DNA of 64,000 nt from Modestobacter sp. VKM Ac-2977. Lineage in GTDB: Bacteria > Actinomycetota > Actinomycetes > Mycobacteriales > Geodermatophilaceae. Position numbers and translations under genes: made by a program. Within the stretch, counting starts at the first letter, position 1; every line of letters begins with the position of its first letter. A model generated the notes under the pieces. That model was not told where the DNA came from. It saw only the letters and a program-made list of their open reading frames with translations, and made no database searches. Below, piece after piece: positions 45,622 through 52,677 of the stretch. The DNA lies in NCBI RefSeq assembly GCF_026968045.1, contig NZ_JAPVBQ010000001.1, positions 509,238-573,237 on the forward strand. The letters run 5' to 3'.

Positions 45622-46003
45622 CTTCCCGGCACATGGTTGCTTCAGGCGGCACAAACGCTCGGCTGATCGGGCGCCTTGCTTCGCCTGTCTGCTGGGGACG
45701 TGACCGCGTCGACCGAGCATCCGTTCGCACCGGCGGGCCTCTTCGACCCGAAAGGTGTGGGTATCGGGCCGCTCATTAACGGGCAATTCCGGACAGCGCC
45801 ACCCTGAGTGCCGAGGGTGTCCTAAGCCGCCCTTCGGACGTGTCCCTGAGCGGCTCACTCAGGGACACGTCCACGAGACTCGCGCTGGGTAGCGCTCGAT
45901 CGGCGCAACCCGTAGAACCTCGACGGCCTGATCGACCGAGGGTCCGCCACGGCCGAGCCGGAGCGTCACCTCGTCGAGGAGCTGTCGTCGGCGGTCCCCG
46001 CTC
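45622..46003. other. Non-coding stretch with repeat remnant and hairpin
   Basis: These 382 bases separate the GPP34 gene and the next minus-strand gene. They hold a degenerate copy of the intergenic repeat (about 45747-45790: CCCGAAAGG, GGTATCGGGCCGCTCATTAACGGG in two parts) and the strong hairpin at 45837-45871. No gene is supported. Confidence 0.55.
45837..45871. terminator. 14-bp hairpin between convergent cargo genes
   Basis: A perfect 14-bp stem (GACGTGTCCCTGAG with its complement) and 7-base loop lie between the convergent GPP34 and downstream unknown gene. A terminator is most likely. Confidence 0.6.
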
Positions 46004-46597
46004 TCACCAGTAGTGCGGCTGGTCTTCGCCGGGATCCGCCAGAACCACGTCGAGGTCGATGGCGGCCAGGAGCTCGTCGATCGCGGTGCGGTCGGCACCA
46101 ATACCCGCCCAGTGCGGGTCGACGTCCGCCGTGACGCACCATGCACGGTCCGCCGGCCAAACGAAGGCAGGATGGAGCGGGAACTGGTGCGGCTGATCGG
46201 GCCATCCTCCGGCAGCGCCCGTCAGGTCGGCGGCCACACCGCGCAGCAGGACGTAATCGCGGTTCGGCACGCGCACCCGTGGTGCATGCCACACGGATGA
46301 TGGAAACGCCTGTGGGCCCCAACCGTCCCAGTAGGCGACGTACCAGTCGTCGGGCGTGGTCGTGTAGCTCGCCAACACCTTCAACACGGTGGCCAGCTGG
46401 GCCTGATCCGACGGGTGATTGTCGTCGACCCCGGCGTCGTTCTCCGCCTGTCGGGCGTACACCGGGTCAGGGATGAACCGCAGCCGGGCGTACGCCGTGA
46501 AGCCGGCGGGACCAAACGTGACGAGCTGCCACCACGACACCCGGCTGGTGGTGAGCCAGTCCGCCGCTGAGAGGTCAGTGCACAAGGTCAGCGCCAC
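46004..46597 (-). CDS. Protein of unknown function, last cargo gene
   Basis: A 197-aa soluble, acidic, Trp-rich protein starting VALTLCTDLSAADWLTTSRV. Conserved-looking motifs are TFGPAGFTAYARLRFIPDP, WYVAYWDGWGPQAFPSS and CVTADVDPHWAGIG. Related uncharacterised proteins are frequent in actinobacteria. GTG 46597 was chosen as start because conserved-looking sequence begins there; the ribosome site is weak. It is the last gene before the right end of the element. Confidence 0.65.
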   Translation of the reverse strand: MALTLCTDLSAADWLTTSRVSWWQLVTFGPAGFTAYARLRFIPDPVYARQAENDAGVDDNHPSDQAQLATVLKVLASYTTTPDDWYVAYWDGWGPQAFPSSVWHAPRVRVPNRDYVLLRGVAADLTGAAGGWPDQPHQFPLHPAFVWPADRAWCVTADVDPHWAGIGADRTAIDELLAAIDLDVVLADPGEDQPHYW

Positions 46598-47140
46598 GTG
46601 CCCATGGTCTCGCCTCGGCTGGCCGTCTGCCCCCGGCTCGGTCAGGACTCGCCCAGCGGGGCTGGACGATCCGGCTGGACCGGCCAGTTGGCCCATCCAC
46701 GCAGGTGGCGCCTTACCGTTGTCGCAACATCGGCAGGCCCGTCGAGCTTCGCGCCCTGAAGCGCCGATAACGCCTCGTTCTGTCGGCTTCGCATCGACGC
46801 GTTCTCCTCTAGAGCGAGGGGAGTTGTGCTCGGTTGTGCCGTGCGCCGAGCTGCCTGTCGCGGGCCCCCGGCCGGCGGTGGTGCGCGGTCTGGTGTCGGC
46901 CGGGTGATGTCGGGCCGAGCTTTGGAGCGGACGCAGTCGTGGGTCTACCCCGGTCCGGTCGGCCGGCCGGCGAGCCGCCTCCCTGGGGTTCGAAGGCTTG
47001 GCATTCAGTCCGCAAGAAGTCCGCAGAAGTCCGCAAAACGGTCGTTCTCACCCAGCCGGACCCAACATCACCCAATAGCAAAAGCCCAGGTCGGACGCGT
47101 CTATCATCGAACATCGTCGACGTCCGAACACCCCGTCGAC
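46598..47140. other. Right end of the element, non-coding
   Basis: No gene is supported in these 543 bases. Three direct AGTCCGCA repeats (47007, 47018, 47028) lie about 105-135 bases from the right core repeat. The same octamer occurs twice near the left end, so this looks like attachment-site arm sequence. Confidence 0.5.
47007..47035 (+). repeat. Arm-type repeats near the right end (3 x AGTCCGCA)
   Basis: Octamers AGTCCGCA at 47007-47014, 47018-47025 and 47028-47035, spaced 10-11 bases (one helical turn). Two copies at 36517-36524 and 36528-36535 near the left end have the same spacing and orientation. These are probable binding sites for the integrase N-terminal domain or excisionase. 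Confidence 0.55.
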
Positions 47141-47161
47141 GTTCCGCTTCAACGTCTGACG
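47141..47161 (+). repeat. attR: right copy of the 21-bp core
   Basis: Identical to 36456-36476 over 21 bases, with no similarity beyond the ends on the left side. It marks the right end of the element. Confidence 0.88.
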
Positions 47162-47189
47162 TCGCCTGGACCTGCTGGTCGGGCGCCTG

Positions 47190-47240
47190 TCAGCGTCGTC
47201 CGGTCCGCAGCGTGTTCGCAGGATGGTCGAGTGCCGACAT
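47190..47240 (-). pseudogene. C-terminal remnant of a second integrase
   Basis: Seventeen codons on the minus strand read [16 protein letters not shown] and stop. The end of the intact integrase reads MSAALDDPADSVRTGRL and stop. The distance from the core repeat to the stop codon is 28 bases in both cases. Homology ends just upstream of the enolase-superfamily gene, so the rest of the older integrase is gone. It records an earlier insertion at the same site. Confidence 0.75.
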
Positions 47241-47259
47241 GCGGATCGGGAGGAGTGCC

Positions 47260-48363
47260 ATGCGGATCGCCGAGATCCACCTCTACCAGGTCGACCTGCC
47301 GTTGAACGGCACCGTCTACCGGCTGTCCGAGGGTGCCCACACCGCGCTGGACTCGACGGTCGTGCAGATCGTGTCGGACACCGGGCTCTCCGGGTGGGGC
47401 GAGACGTGCCCCATCGGCCCGACCCACGCCCCGGCCCACGCCCTCGGCGCCCGCGCGGCCCTGACCCAGATGGCCCCGGGGCTGATCGGCCGGACCGTGA
47501 CCGGGCCCTCGGCGGTCCAGCGCGCGCTGCACGGCCTGCTCCACGGCCACAACTACGCGAAGGCCGCGATCGACATCGCGGTGCACGACCTGCTCGGCAA
47601 GGCCCACGGCCTGAGCGTGTGCGACATGCTCGGCGGCGCGACGACCGATCAGGTCGACTCGTACTGGTCGCTGACGCTCGACGACCCCGACGAGACCGCC
47701 CGCGTCGCGGCGGAGAAGGTCGCCGAGGGCTATCCCCGCCTCCAGATGAAGGTCGGTGGACGGCCGGTCGAGGTCGACATCGAGGCGATCCGGAAGGTGT
47801 CGGAGGCGACCGGCCGCACACCACTGGTCGTCGACGCCAACCGGGCGCTGCTCACGCGCGACGTCCTGCGGATCGACCGGGAGTGCGCCGACATCCCGTT
47901 CGTGTTCGAGCAGCCCTGCAACACCATGGAGGAGATCGCCGCGATCCGGCCCCAGCTGGGCCACCCGGTCTACCTGGACGAGAGCGCCGAGGACCTCGGC
48001 GAGGTGCTGCGGGCGATCTCGCTGGGGGTGTGCGACGGGTTCGGCCTCAAGGTCACCCGGCTGGGCGGCCTCGGGGCCATGGCCACCGTCCGCGACGTCT
48101 GCGAGGCACGCTCGCTGCCCCACACCTGCGACGACTCGTGGGGCGGGGACATCATCGCGGCGGCCTGCGTCCACGTCGCCGCGACCGTGCACCCCCGCCT
48201 GCTGGAGGGCGTCTGGATCGCCGAACCCTTCATGGACCGCCACTACGACTCGGCGCACCCGGTCCGGGTCGAGGACGGCCGCATCCAGGTGCCGACCGGT
48301 CCCGGACTCGGCGTGGTCCCCGACGACGGCGCCTTCGGCGACCCCGTCGCATCGTTCGCCTAG
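47260..48363 (+). CDS. Mandelate racemase/muconate-lactonizing (enolase) superfamily enzyme
   Basis: A 367-aa TIM-barrel enzyme that abstracts a proton alpha to a carboxylate with Mg2+ help. The N-terminal capping domain is [15 protein letters not shown] to residue ~125. Barrel motifs are RLQMKVGG (catalytic Lys), VVDANRALL (Asp ligand), [20 protein letters not shown] (Glu ligand), PVYLDES (third ligand) and [13 protein letters not shown] (second catalytic Lys). The EQPCNTMEE form reminds me of cis-3-hydroxy-L-proline dehydratases and related amino-acid enzymes, but the substrate is not certain. GGGAGGAG precedes the ATG. A GntP-like permease follows, suggesting uptake plus catabolism of one acid. 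Confidence 0.88.
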   Translation: MRIAEIHLYQVDLPLNGTVYRLSEGAHTALDSTVVQIVSDTGLSGWGETCPIGPTHAPAHALGARAALTQMAPGLIGRTVTGPSAVQRALHGLLHGHNYAKAAIDIAVHDLLGKAHGLSVCDMLGGATTDQVDSYWSLTLDDPDETARVAAEKVAEGYPRLQMKVGGRPVEVDIEAIRKVSEATGRTPLVVDANRALLTRDVLRIDRECADIPFVFEQPCNTMEEIAAIRPQLGHPVYLDESAEDLGEVLRAISLGVCDGFGLKVTRLGGLGAMATVRDVCEARSLPHTCDDSWGGDIIAAACVHVAATVHPRLLEGVWIAEPFMDRHYDSAHPVRVEDGRIQVPTGPGLGVVPDDGAFGDPVASFA

Positions 48364-48506
48364 ATCGGCTCGGCGCTGCCGGGTGAGGACGAACACCCCG
48401 GCAACGTCCGCCAGTCCGCGGCGGCGGACGATCGTGCCAAGGTGAGCACCCAACGTGGCGACGGCGGTGGTGACCGCGCCACTCCCCGTACCAGGAGGAC
48501 CTGTTC

Positions 48507-49850
48507 ATGGTCGTGGCGCACACCGCGATAGCGATCGCCGTCATCGTCCTGCTCATCATCAAGGCCAAGGTCGACCCGGTGATCTCGCTGATCATCGGGT
48601 CGCTCTACCTCGGCCTCGCGACGGGTGTCGGCTTCGCGGCGACGCTGGCGGCGATCGCGACCGGCTTCGGCGAGATCATGGCCGAGGTCGGCCTGCTCAT
48701 CGGCTTCGGCGTGCTCATCGGGGCACTGCTCCACGCGGTGGGCGCCTTCCGGAAGATGGTGGCGCTGCTCGTCAGCCGGGTCGGTGCGCAGCGGCTCCCG
48801 TACGCGTTGACGGCGGCGATGTCGACGGTCTTCCCGTCGATCTACGTGGACGTGCAGGTCGTGCTGGCCTCGCCGGTGGCGCGGTCGACGGCGCCGTTCA
48901 TCGGCCGGACCGGCCTGCCCCTCATGGCCGGTGCGCTCGGTGCCGGGATCTTCGCCGGCTACGTCTTCGTGATCCCGGGACTGGCCGCGATCTCCATCGC
49001 GGGCCTGCTCGACGTCCCGCTCGGGACCTGGCTGGTCTACGGCTTCGTGCTGGGCCCGTTGACCGCGATCGTGACGACGATCGTCCTGCGGCTGCTCCTG
49101 CGTGGCCGCTACTGGAACGCGGCCACGGACGAGCAGGTGGACGAGGCCATGGCCGAGCAGGAGAGCGCCGAGCTGGTCGAGGAGGAGAGGTCGACGCCTC
49201 CGCTGCTCGTGAGCCTGCTGCCGATCCTCGTGCCGCTGGTGCTGATCGCGTTCGGCGCGTTCGCCGAGCTCCTGGAGTTCTCCAACGACTTCATCGCCTT
49301 CCTCGGCGACGCCAACTTCGCGCTCTTCCTCGGCCTGGTCGGGGCCTACGTGCTCTGCCGGCGCACGCTGGGCTCGGCGGAAACGGACACCGCGATGAGC
49401 GAGGGCTTCCACACCACCGGCGCGATCCTGCTCATCACCGGCATCGGCGGGTCCCTGGGAGCCGTCATCGGGGAGACCGGGCTCGACGCGATCCTGGCCG
49501 GCCTCTTCGCTGCCGACGCGGGGGCGCCGGTCGTCCTCAGCATCCTGCTCGCCTGGCTCATCGCGGCGGTGCTGCACCTGGCGATCGGTTCGGTGTCGGT
49601 GGCGGCCATCGCAGCCGCCGGGATCATCGGCCCGGTGCTCGGGTCGATCGACGTCGCGCCGATCGTCATCGGGCTCGCGATCGCCTCGGGCGCGATGTTC
49701 GCGCTCCAGGTGAACAGCAACTTCTTCTGGATGTACAAGTCGCTGCTCGGGCTGTCGACCCAGGGGACCTTCAAGACCCTGACGATGGGCACCTCCATCG
49801 CCTCGGTCGTCTCGCTGCCGATGGTCATGGCGGTGGCGCTCATCGCATAG
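48507..49850 (+). CDS. GntP-type organic-acid permease
   Basis: A 447-aa polytopic transporter with 12 or so helices of the gluconate:H+ symporter (GntP) family. Characteristic segments are ISLIIGSLYLGLATGVGFAA, LIGFGVLIGALLHAVGAFRK, MAGALGAGIFAGYVFVIPG and GSVSVAAIAAAGIIGPVLGS; a charged cytoplasmic loop with AMAEQESAELVEEER lies in the middle. AGGAGG is nine bases before the ATG. It follows the enolase-superfamily gene on the same strand and probably imports its substrate, a small hydroxy- or amino acid. Confidence 0.9.
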   Translation: MVVAHTAIAIAVIVLLIIKAKVDPVISLIIGSLYLGLATGVGFAATLAAIATGFGEIMAEVGLLIGFGVLIGALLHAVGAFRKMVALLVSRVGAQRLPYALTAAMSTVFPSIYVDVQVVLASPVARSTAPFIGRTGLPLMAGALGAGIFAGYVFVIPGLAAISIAGLLDVPLGTWLVYGFVLGPLTAIVTTIVLRLLLRGRYWNAATDEQVDEAMAEQESAELVEEERSTPPLLVSLLPILVPLVLIAFGAFAELLEFSNDFIAFLGDANFALFLGLVGAYVLCRRTLGSAETDTAMSEGFHTTGAILLITGIGGSLGAVIGETGLDAILAGLFAADAGAPVVLSILLAWLIAAVLHLAIGSVSVAAIAAAGIIGPVLGSIDVAPIVIGLAIASGAMFALQVNSNFFWMYKSLLGLSTQGTFKTLTMGTSIASVVSLPMVMAVALIA

Positions 49851-49892
49851 GGGGAGAAATCGGGCGACCAGCAGGCTGCCGCGCGCGATGCT

Positions 49893-50306
49893 GTGCCGGT
49901 GGACGTGGGCGAGCCGGTCTGGCAGGACCTCGAGAGTCCGCGCGACCTGACCAGGGACGAGCGCCGGTTGCTCGAGCAGTTGGTCGGCGTCGTCGGCGAG
50001 CAGGTGCTGCAGCGTCAGCTGGACGCCGCCGTCGTCACGGCCCGCTGCCGCTGCGGGTGCTCCTCCGTTCGGCTGCACAGCACTGAGGCGCCCGTGGCGG
50101 AGGGGCAGGTCCGCCAGCTCTCGGGCCCCGGCCGCTCGGACCACTTCTCCGTCGATGCGCGCAGTCGCGCTCCGGGGTTCCCGGACGTGCACGTCGTCCT
50201 GCACGTCGTCCAAGGGCGGGTCGAGGAGCTGGAGTTGTTCGCCGGAGAGGGGGTCGCCGTCCCGCTCGCCGACCTCGCTGACCCGACCGACGTCACCGTG
50301 GCCTGA
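49893..50306 (+). CDS. Small hypothetical protein
   Basis: A 137-aa acidic protein (DLTRDERRLLEQLVGVVG, TARCRCGCSSVRLHS, VHVVLHVVQGRVEELELFAG). The CRCGC cluster could bind metal. There is no signal peptide or membrane helix. The start is uncertain (GTG 49893 or GTG 49899). It begins 42 bases after the permease and may be cotranscribed. No family recognised. Confidence 0.6.
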   Translation: MPVDVGEPVWQDLESPRDLTRDERRLLEQLVGVVGEQVLQRQLDAAVVTARCRCGCSSVRLHSTEAPVAEGQVRQLSGPGRSDHFSVDARSRAPGFPDVHVVLHVVQGRVEELELFAGEGVAVPLADLADPTDVTVA

Positions 50307-50382
50307 GCACCTGCGCGCGGGTGCTCAGACCTGCAGTGCGCCGCAGGCCCCGTCGCGGGTCGCCCGGACGAGGGGGCGCGGG

Positions 50383-50856
50383 TCAGCCCAGGGACGCCGT
50401 CATGATGACGTTCTCGGGGGTGACCGTCGTGCACTCGAGGGTGAGCGGCCCGGCGTTCACGCTCTCGCCCTCGCTGCAGGAGACCTCCTGGCCGGCGATT
50501 CCGACGGTGGCCCGGCCGTCCTGGACCTGCCCGAGGGTCACGGTCGTGCCGAGCACCTCCACCTCGGTGCCGTCGCCGGAGAGCGTGACCACGCAGGAGC
50601 TCCCCGAGCACTCCACGCCGGATTCGGTGCTCATGGCGGTGTCGGTCTCGGACGGCATGGCGGTCTCGGTCTCGGTCTCCTCCGCCATCGTCGTCTCGGT
50701 CATCTCGCCGTCGGCGGGGGTCTCGGTCGCGGTGTCCAGTGCACTCGTGGCATCGGACACGGGCTCGTCGGAGCACGCGGAGAGCGGGACGAGCAGCAGG
50801 CCGGCGGCGGCGAGGCCGGACGCCAGGCGGCGGGTGCGGGTCGGAGAAGTGGCCAT
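50383..50856 (-). CDS. Secreted lipoprotein of unknown function
   Basis: A 157-aa lipoprotein. A basic n-region and hydrophobic core lead to the lipobox LSACSDE, with Cys28 as the expected lipidated residue. A Thr/Glu-rich linker (TETTMAEETETETAMPSETD) follows. The C-terminal ~75-residue domain is beta-rich with four Cys (ECSGSSCVVTLSG, SCSEGE, LECTTV) that probably form disulfides. The fold resembles small actinobacterial secreted domains of unknown role. It is monocistronic. Confidence 0.85.
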   Translation of the reverse strand: MATSPTRTRRLASGLAAAGLLLVPLSACSDEPVSDATSALDTATETPADGEMTETTMAEETETETAMPSETDTAMSTESGVECSGSSCVVTLSGDGTEVEVLGTTVTLGQVQDGRATVGIAGQEVSCSEGESVNAGPLTLECTTVTPENVIMTASLG

Positions 50857-51005
50857 GCCGGGAGCGTAATGTGATCCAGATCACTTTGCGCCCGGTGCGG
50901 GCAAAGCTTCACGTCAGCGTGACCTGCCCGCCACCTACGGGCCGGCCCGAGGGCGGGTCGCGTCGCGGATGACTGATCCGCAGCCTCCTGGAGCATCCTC
51001 CTCGC

Positions 51006-51857
51006 ATGCCGGTCGACCTGCACCTGCTCGACGTCCTGGCTGCGGCCGCGGTCGAGGACGTCGACGTCGTCGTCGAGGACGACATCGCGCTCAGCGAGGC
51101 CCTCCAGGCGCTGGCGGTCTTCCTCGCCTCCATCCTGCTCGCGGTGCTGCTGCGGCGGCTGCTGGTCCGCGCCGTCGACCGCGACGCGAACCGGCACGTC
51201 GGGCTCGTCGCCGGTCGCTTCCTCGGGCTGGTCGCGGTCACCGTCGGCGTCGTCTACGCCCTGGACCTGCTCGGTGTGCAGATCGGCCCGCTGCTCGGCG
51301 CCCTCGGCGTGGGCGGCATCGCCATCGCGTTCGCCGCCCAGGACATGCTGCAGAACCTGATCGCCGGGGTGATGTTGCAGATCCGCCGTCCCCTGCGGCT
51401 GGGCGACCAGGTCGCCAGCGGTGACTTCGAGGGGGTCGTCACCGACGTCAACCTCCGGACGACGGTGCTGCAGACCTATGACGGCCTGATCGTCTACCTG
51501 CCCAACTCCGAGGTGCTCAAGAACCCCATCATCAACTACACCAGCACCCCGCTGAACCGGACGACGTTGGCCGTCGGGCTGGCCTACGACACGGACCTGG
51601 TCCGCGCCCGGGAGGTGCTGCTGGCCGCCTGCGCAGCCGCGGACGGGGTCGCGGACACCCCGCCCCCGGAGGTGTGGGTGGAGGAGTTCGGCGACTCCTC
51701 GATCAACCTCGCGGTGCGGTACTGGCACCCTGCGGACATCGCCAGCCGCTGGCGGGTGCGCAGCGGCGTCGCGATCTCCGTGAAGTCCGCGCTGGACCAG
51801 GCCGGCATGACCATCCCGTTCCCCCAGCGGGTCCTCTGGTCGGGGGAGCGGGACTGA
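51006..51857 (+). CDS. MscS-family mechanosensitive channel
   Basis: A 283-aa small-conductance mechanosensitive channel. Helices at residues ~30-48 and ~63-82 precede the pore helix region GPLLGALGVGGIAIAFAAQD and MLQNLIAGVMLQIRRPLRLG, the MscS signature. The beta domain follows with FEGVVTDVNLRTTVLQTYDG and VYLPNSEVLKNPIINYT, then the alpha/beta C-terminal domain. It releases solutes on hypo-osmotic shock. Start ATG 51006. Confidence 0.94.
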   Translation: MPVDLHLLDVLAAAAVEDVDVVVEDDIALSEALQALAVFLASILLAVLLRRLLVRAVDRDANRHVGLVAGRFLGLVAVTVGVVYALDLLGVQIGPLLGALGVGGIAIAFAAQDMLQNLIAGVMLQIRRPLRLGDQVASGDFEGVVTDVNLRTTVLQTYDGLIVYLPNSEVLKNPIINYTSTPLNRTTLAVGLAYDTDLVRAREVLLAACAAADGVADTPPPEVWVEEFGDSSINLAVRYWHPADIASRWRVRSGVAISVKSALDQAGMTIPFPQRVLWSGERD

Positions 51858-51870
51858 CCGGCGCCCGGGG

Positions 51871-52677
51871 TCAGGGCCGGATGACCACGTCGGTGCCCCG
51901 GGCGCGCACCACCAGACCCTCCGCCGCACCCTCGATCGCCGTGAGCTCCTGGCCGAAGGGCAGCGGGTCCAGCGGCACCCGCAGCGAGAACCGCTGCCCG
52001 AGCAGCAGCCGGCTGGCCGGGGCGAGGTCGGACTCGGTGTCCAGCGCGGTGGGGGCGATCGACAGCGCGCCGCCCTGCGGCGACAGCTGGGCCAGTGCGG
52101 AGGCCGACACGGACTGGCCGAGGAGGTCGACCGTCCCGGTCAGCAGCACCTCCTCCCCGGGTGCCGGCCCGAGGCTGACCGGGCGCCCGGTGACCTCGAG
52201 GTAGCGGTTGAGGTCGTCGTAGCCCAGGAACGCCTCCCCGACCGACCGCTCGATCCACACCGGCGCGGGGTCCTGGGTGAGGAGGTCGTGGAAGGAGACG
52301 TGCACGCCGGAGAGCCGGGCGTGCACCTCGTCGACCGACATCGGCCCCGACGACACCTCGCGGAGGCTGACCTCGACGTCGTCGTAGCGGCCGTCCACCG
52401 CCTGGAGCAGGAAGAAGGCGCCGTGCACCTGCACCTGCGGACGGTCGGCGACGCCGGTCGCCTGCTGGATGTCGCGCGCCAGGAGCGACTCGGCCCCCCA
52501 TCGGGCCAGCCGGTCGGTCCCCCACAGCAGCAGCAGCGTGCCCACCACCACGGACACCCCCACGAGCACGGTCCGCCGTGCCGGCCGGGGGCGTGGTGCG
52601 GTCACACCGTGGGCGGTCGCCCCGCCGACGTCCGAGTCGACCCAGCCGTCGTGCGCGGGCTCGTCGCCACCGGTCAC
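51871..52677 (-). CDS. DUF2993 (LmeA-like) phospholipid-binding protein
   Basis: A 268-aa membrane-anchored protein. The helix TVLVGVSVVVGTLLLLWGTD (residues ~36-55) anchors an external domain with the DUF2993 pattern: ESLLARDIQQATGVADRPQV, VQVHGAFFLLQAVDGRYDDV, SVDEVHARLSGVHVSFHDLL, and FSLRVPLDPLPFGQELTAIE. Mycobacterial LmeA of this family binds phospholipids and aids lipomannan maturation. The GTG start overlaps the MMPL stop by 4 bases, so the two may act together in lipid or glycolipid export. Confidence 0.88.
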   Translation of the reverse strand: MTGGDEPAHDGWVDSDVGGATAHGVTAPRPRPARRTVLVGVSVVVGTLLLLWGTDRLARWGAESLLARDIQQATGVADRPQVQVHGAFFLLQAVDGRYDDVEVSLREVSSGPMSVDEVHARLSGVHVSFHDLLTQDPAPVWIERSVGEAFLGYDDLNRYLEVTGRPVSLGPAPGEEVLLTGTVDLLGQSVSASALAQLSPQGGALSIAPTALDTESDLAPASRLLLGQRFSLRVPLDPLPFGQELTAIEGAAEGLVVRARGTDVVIRP

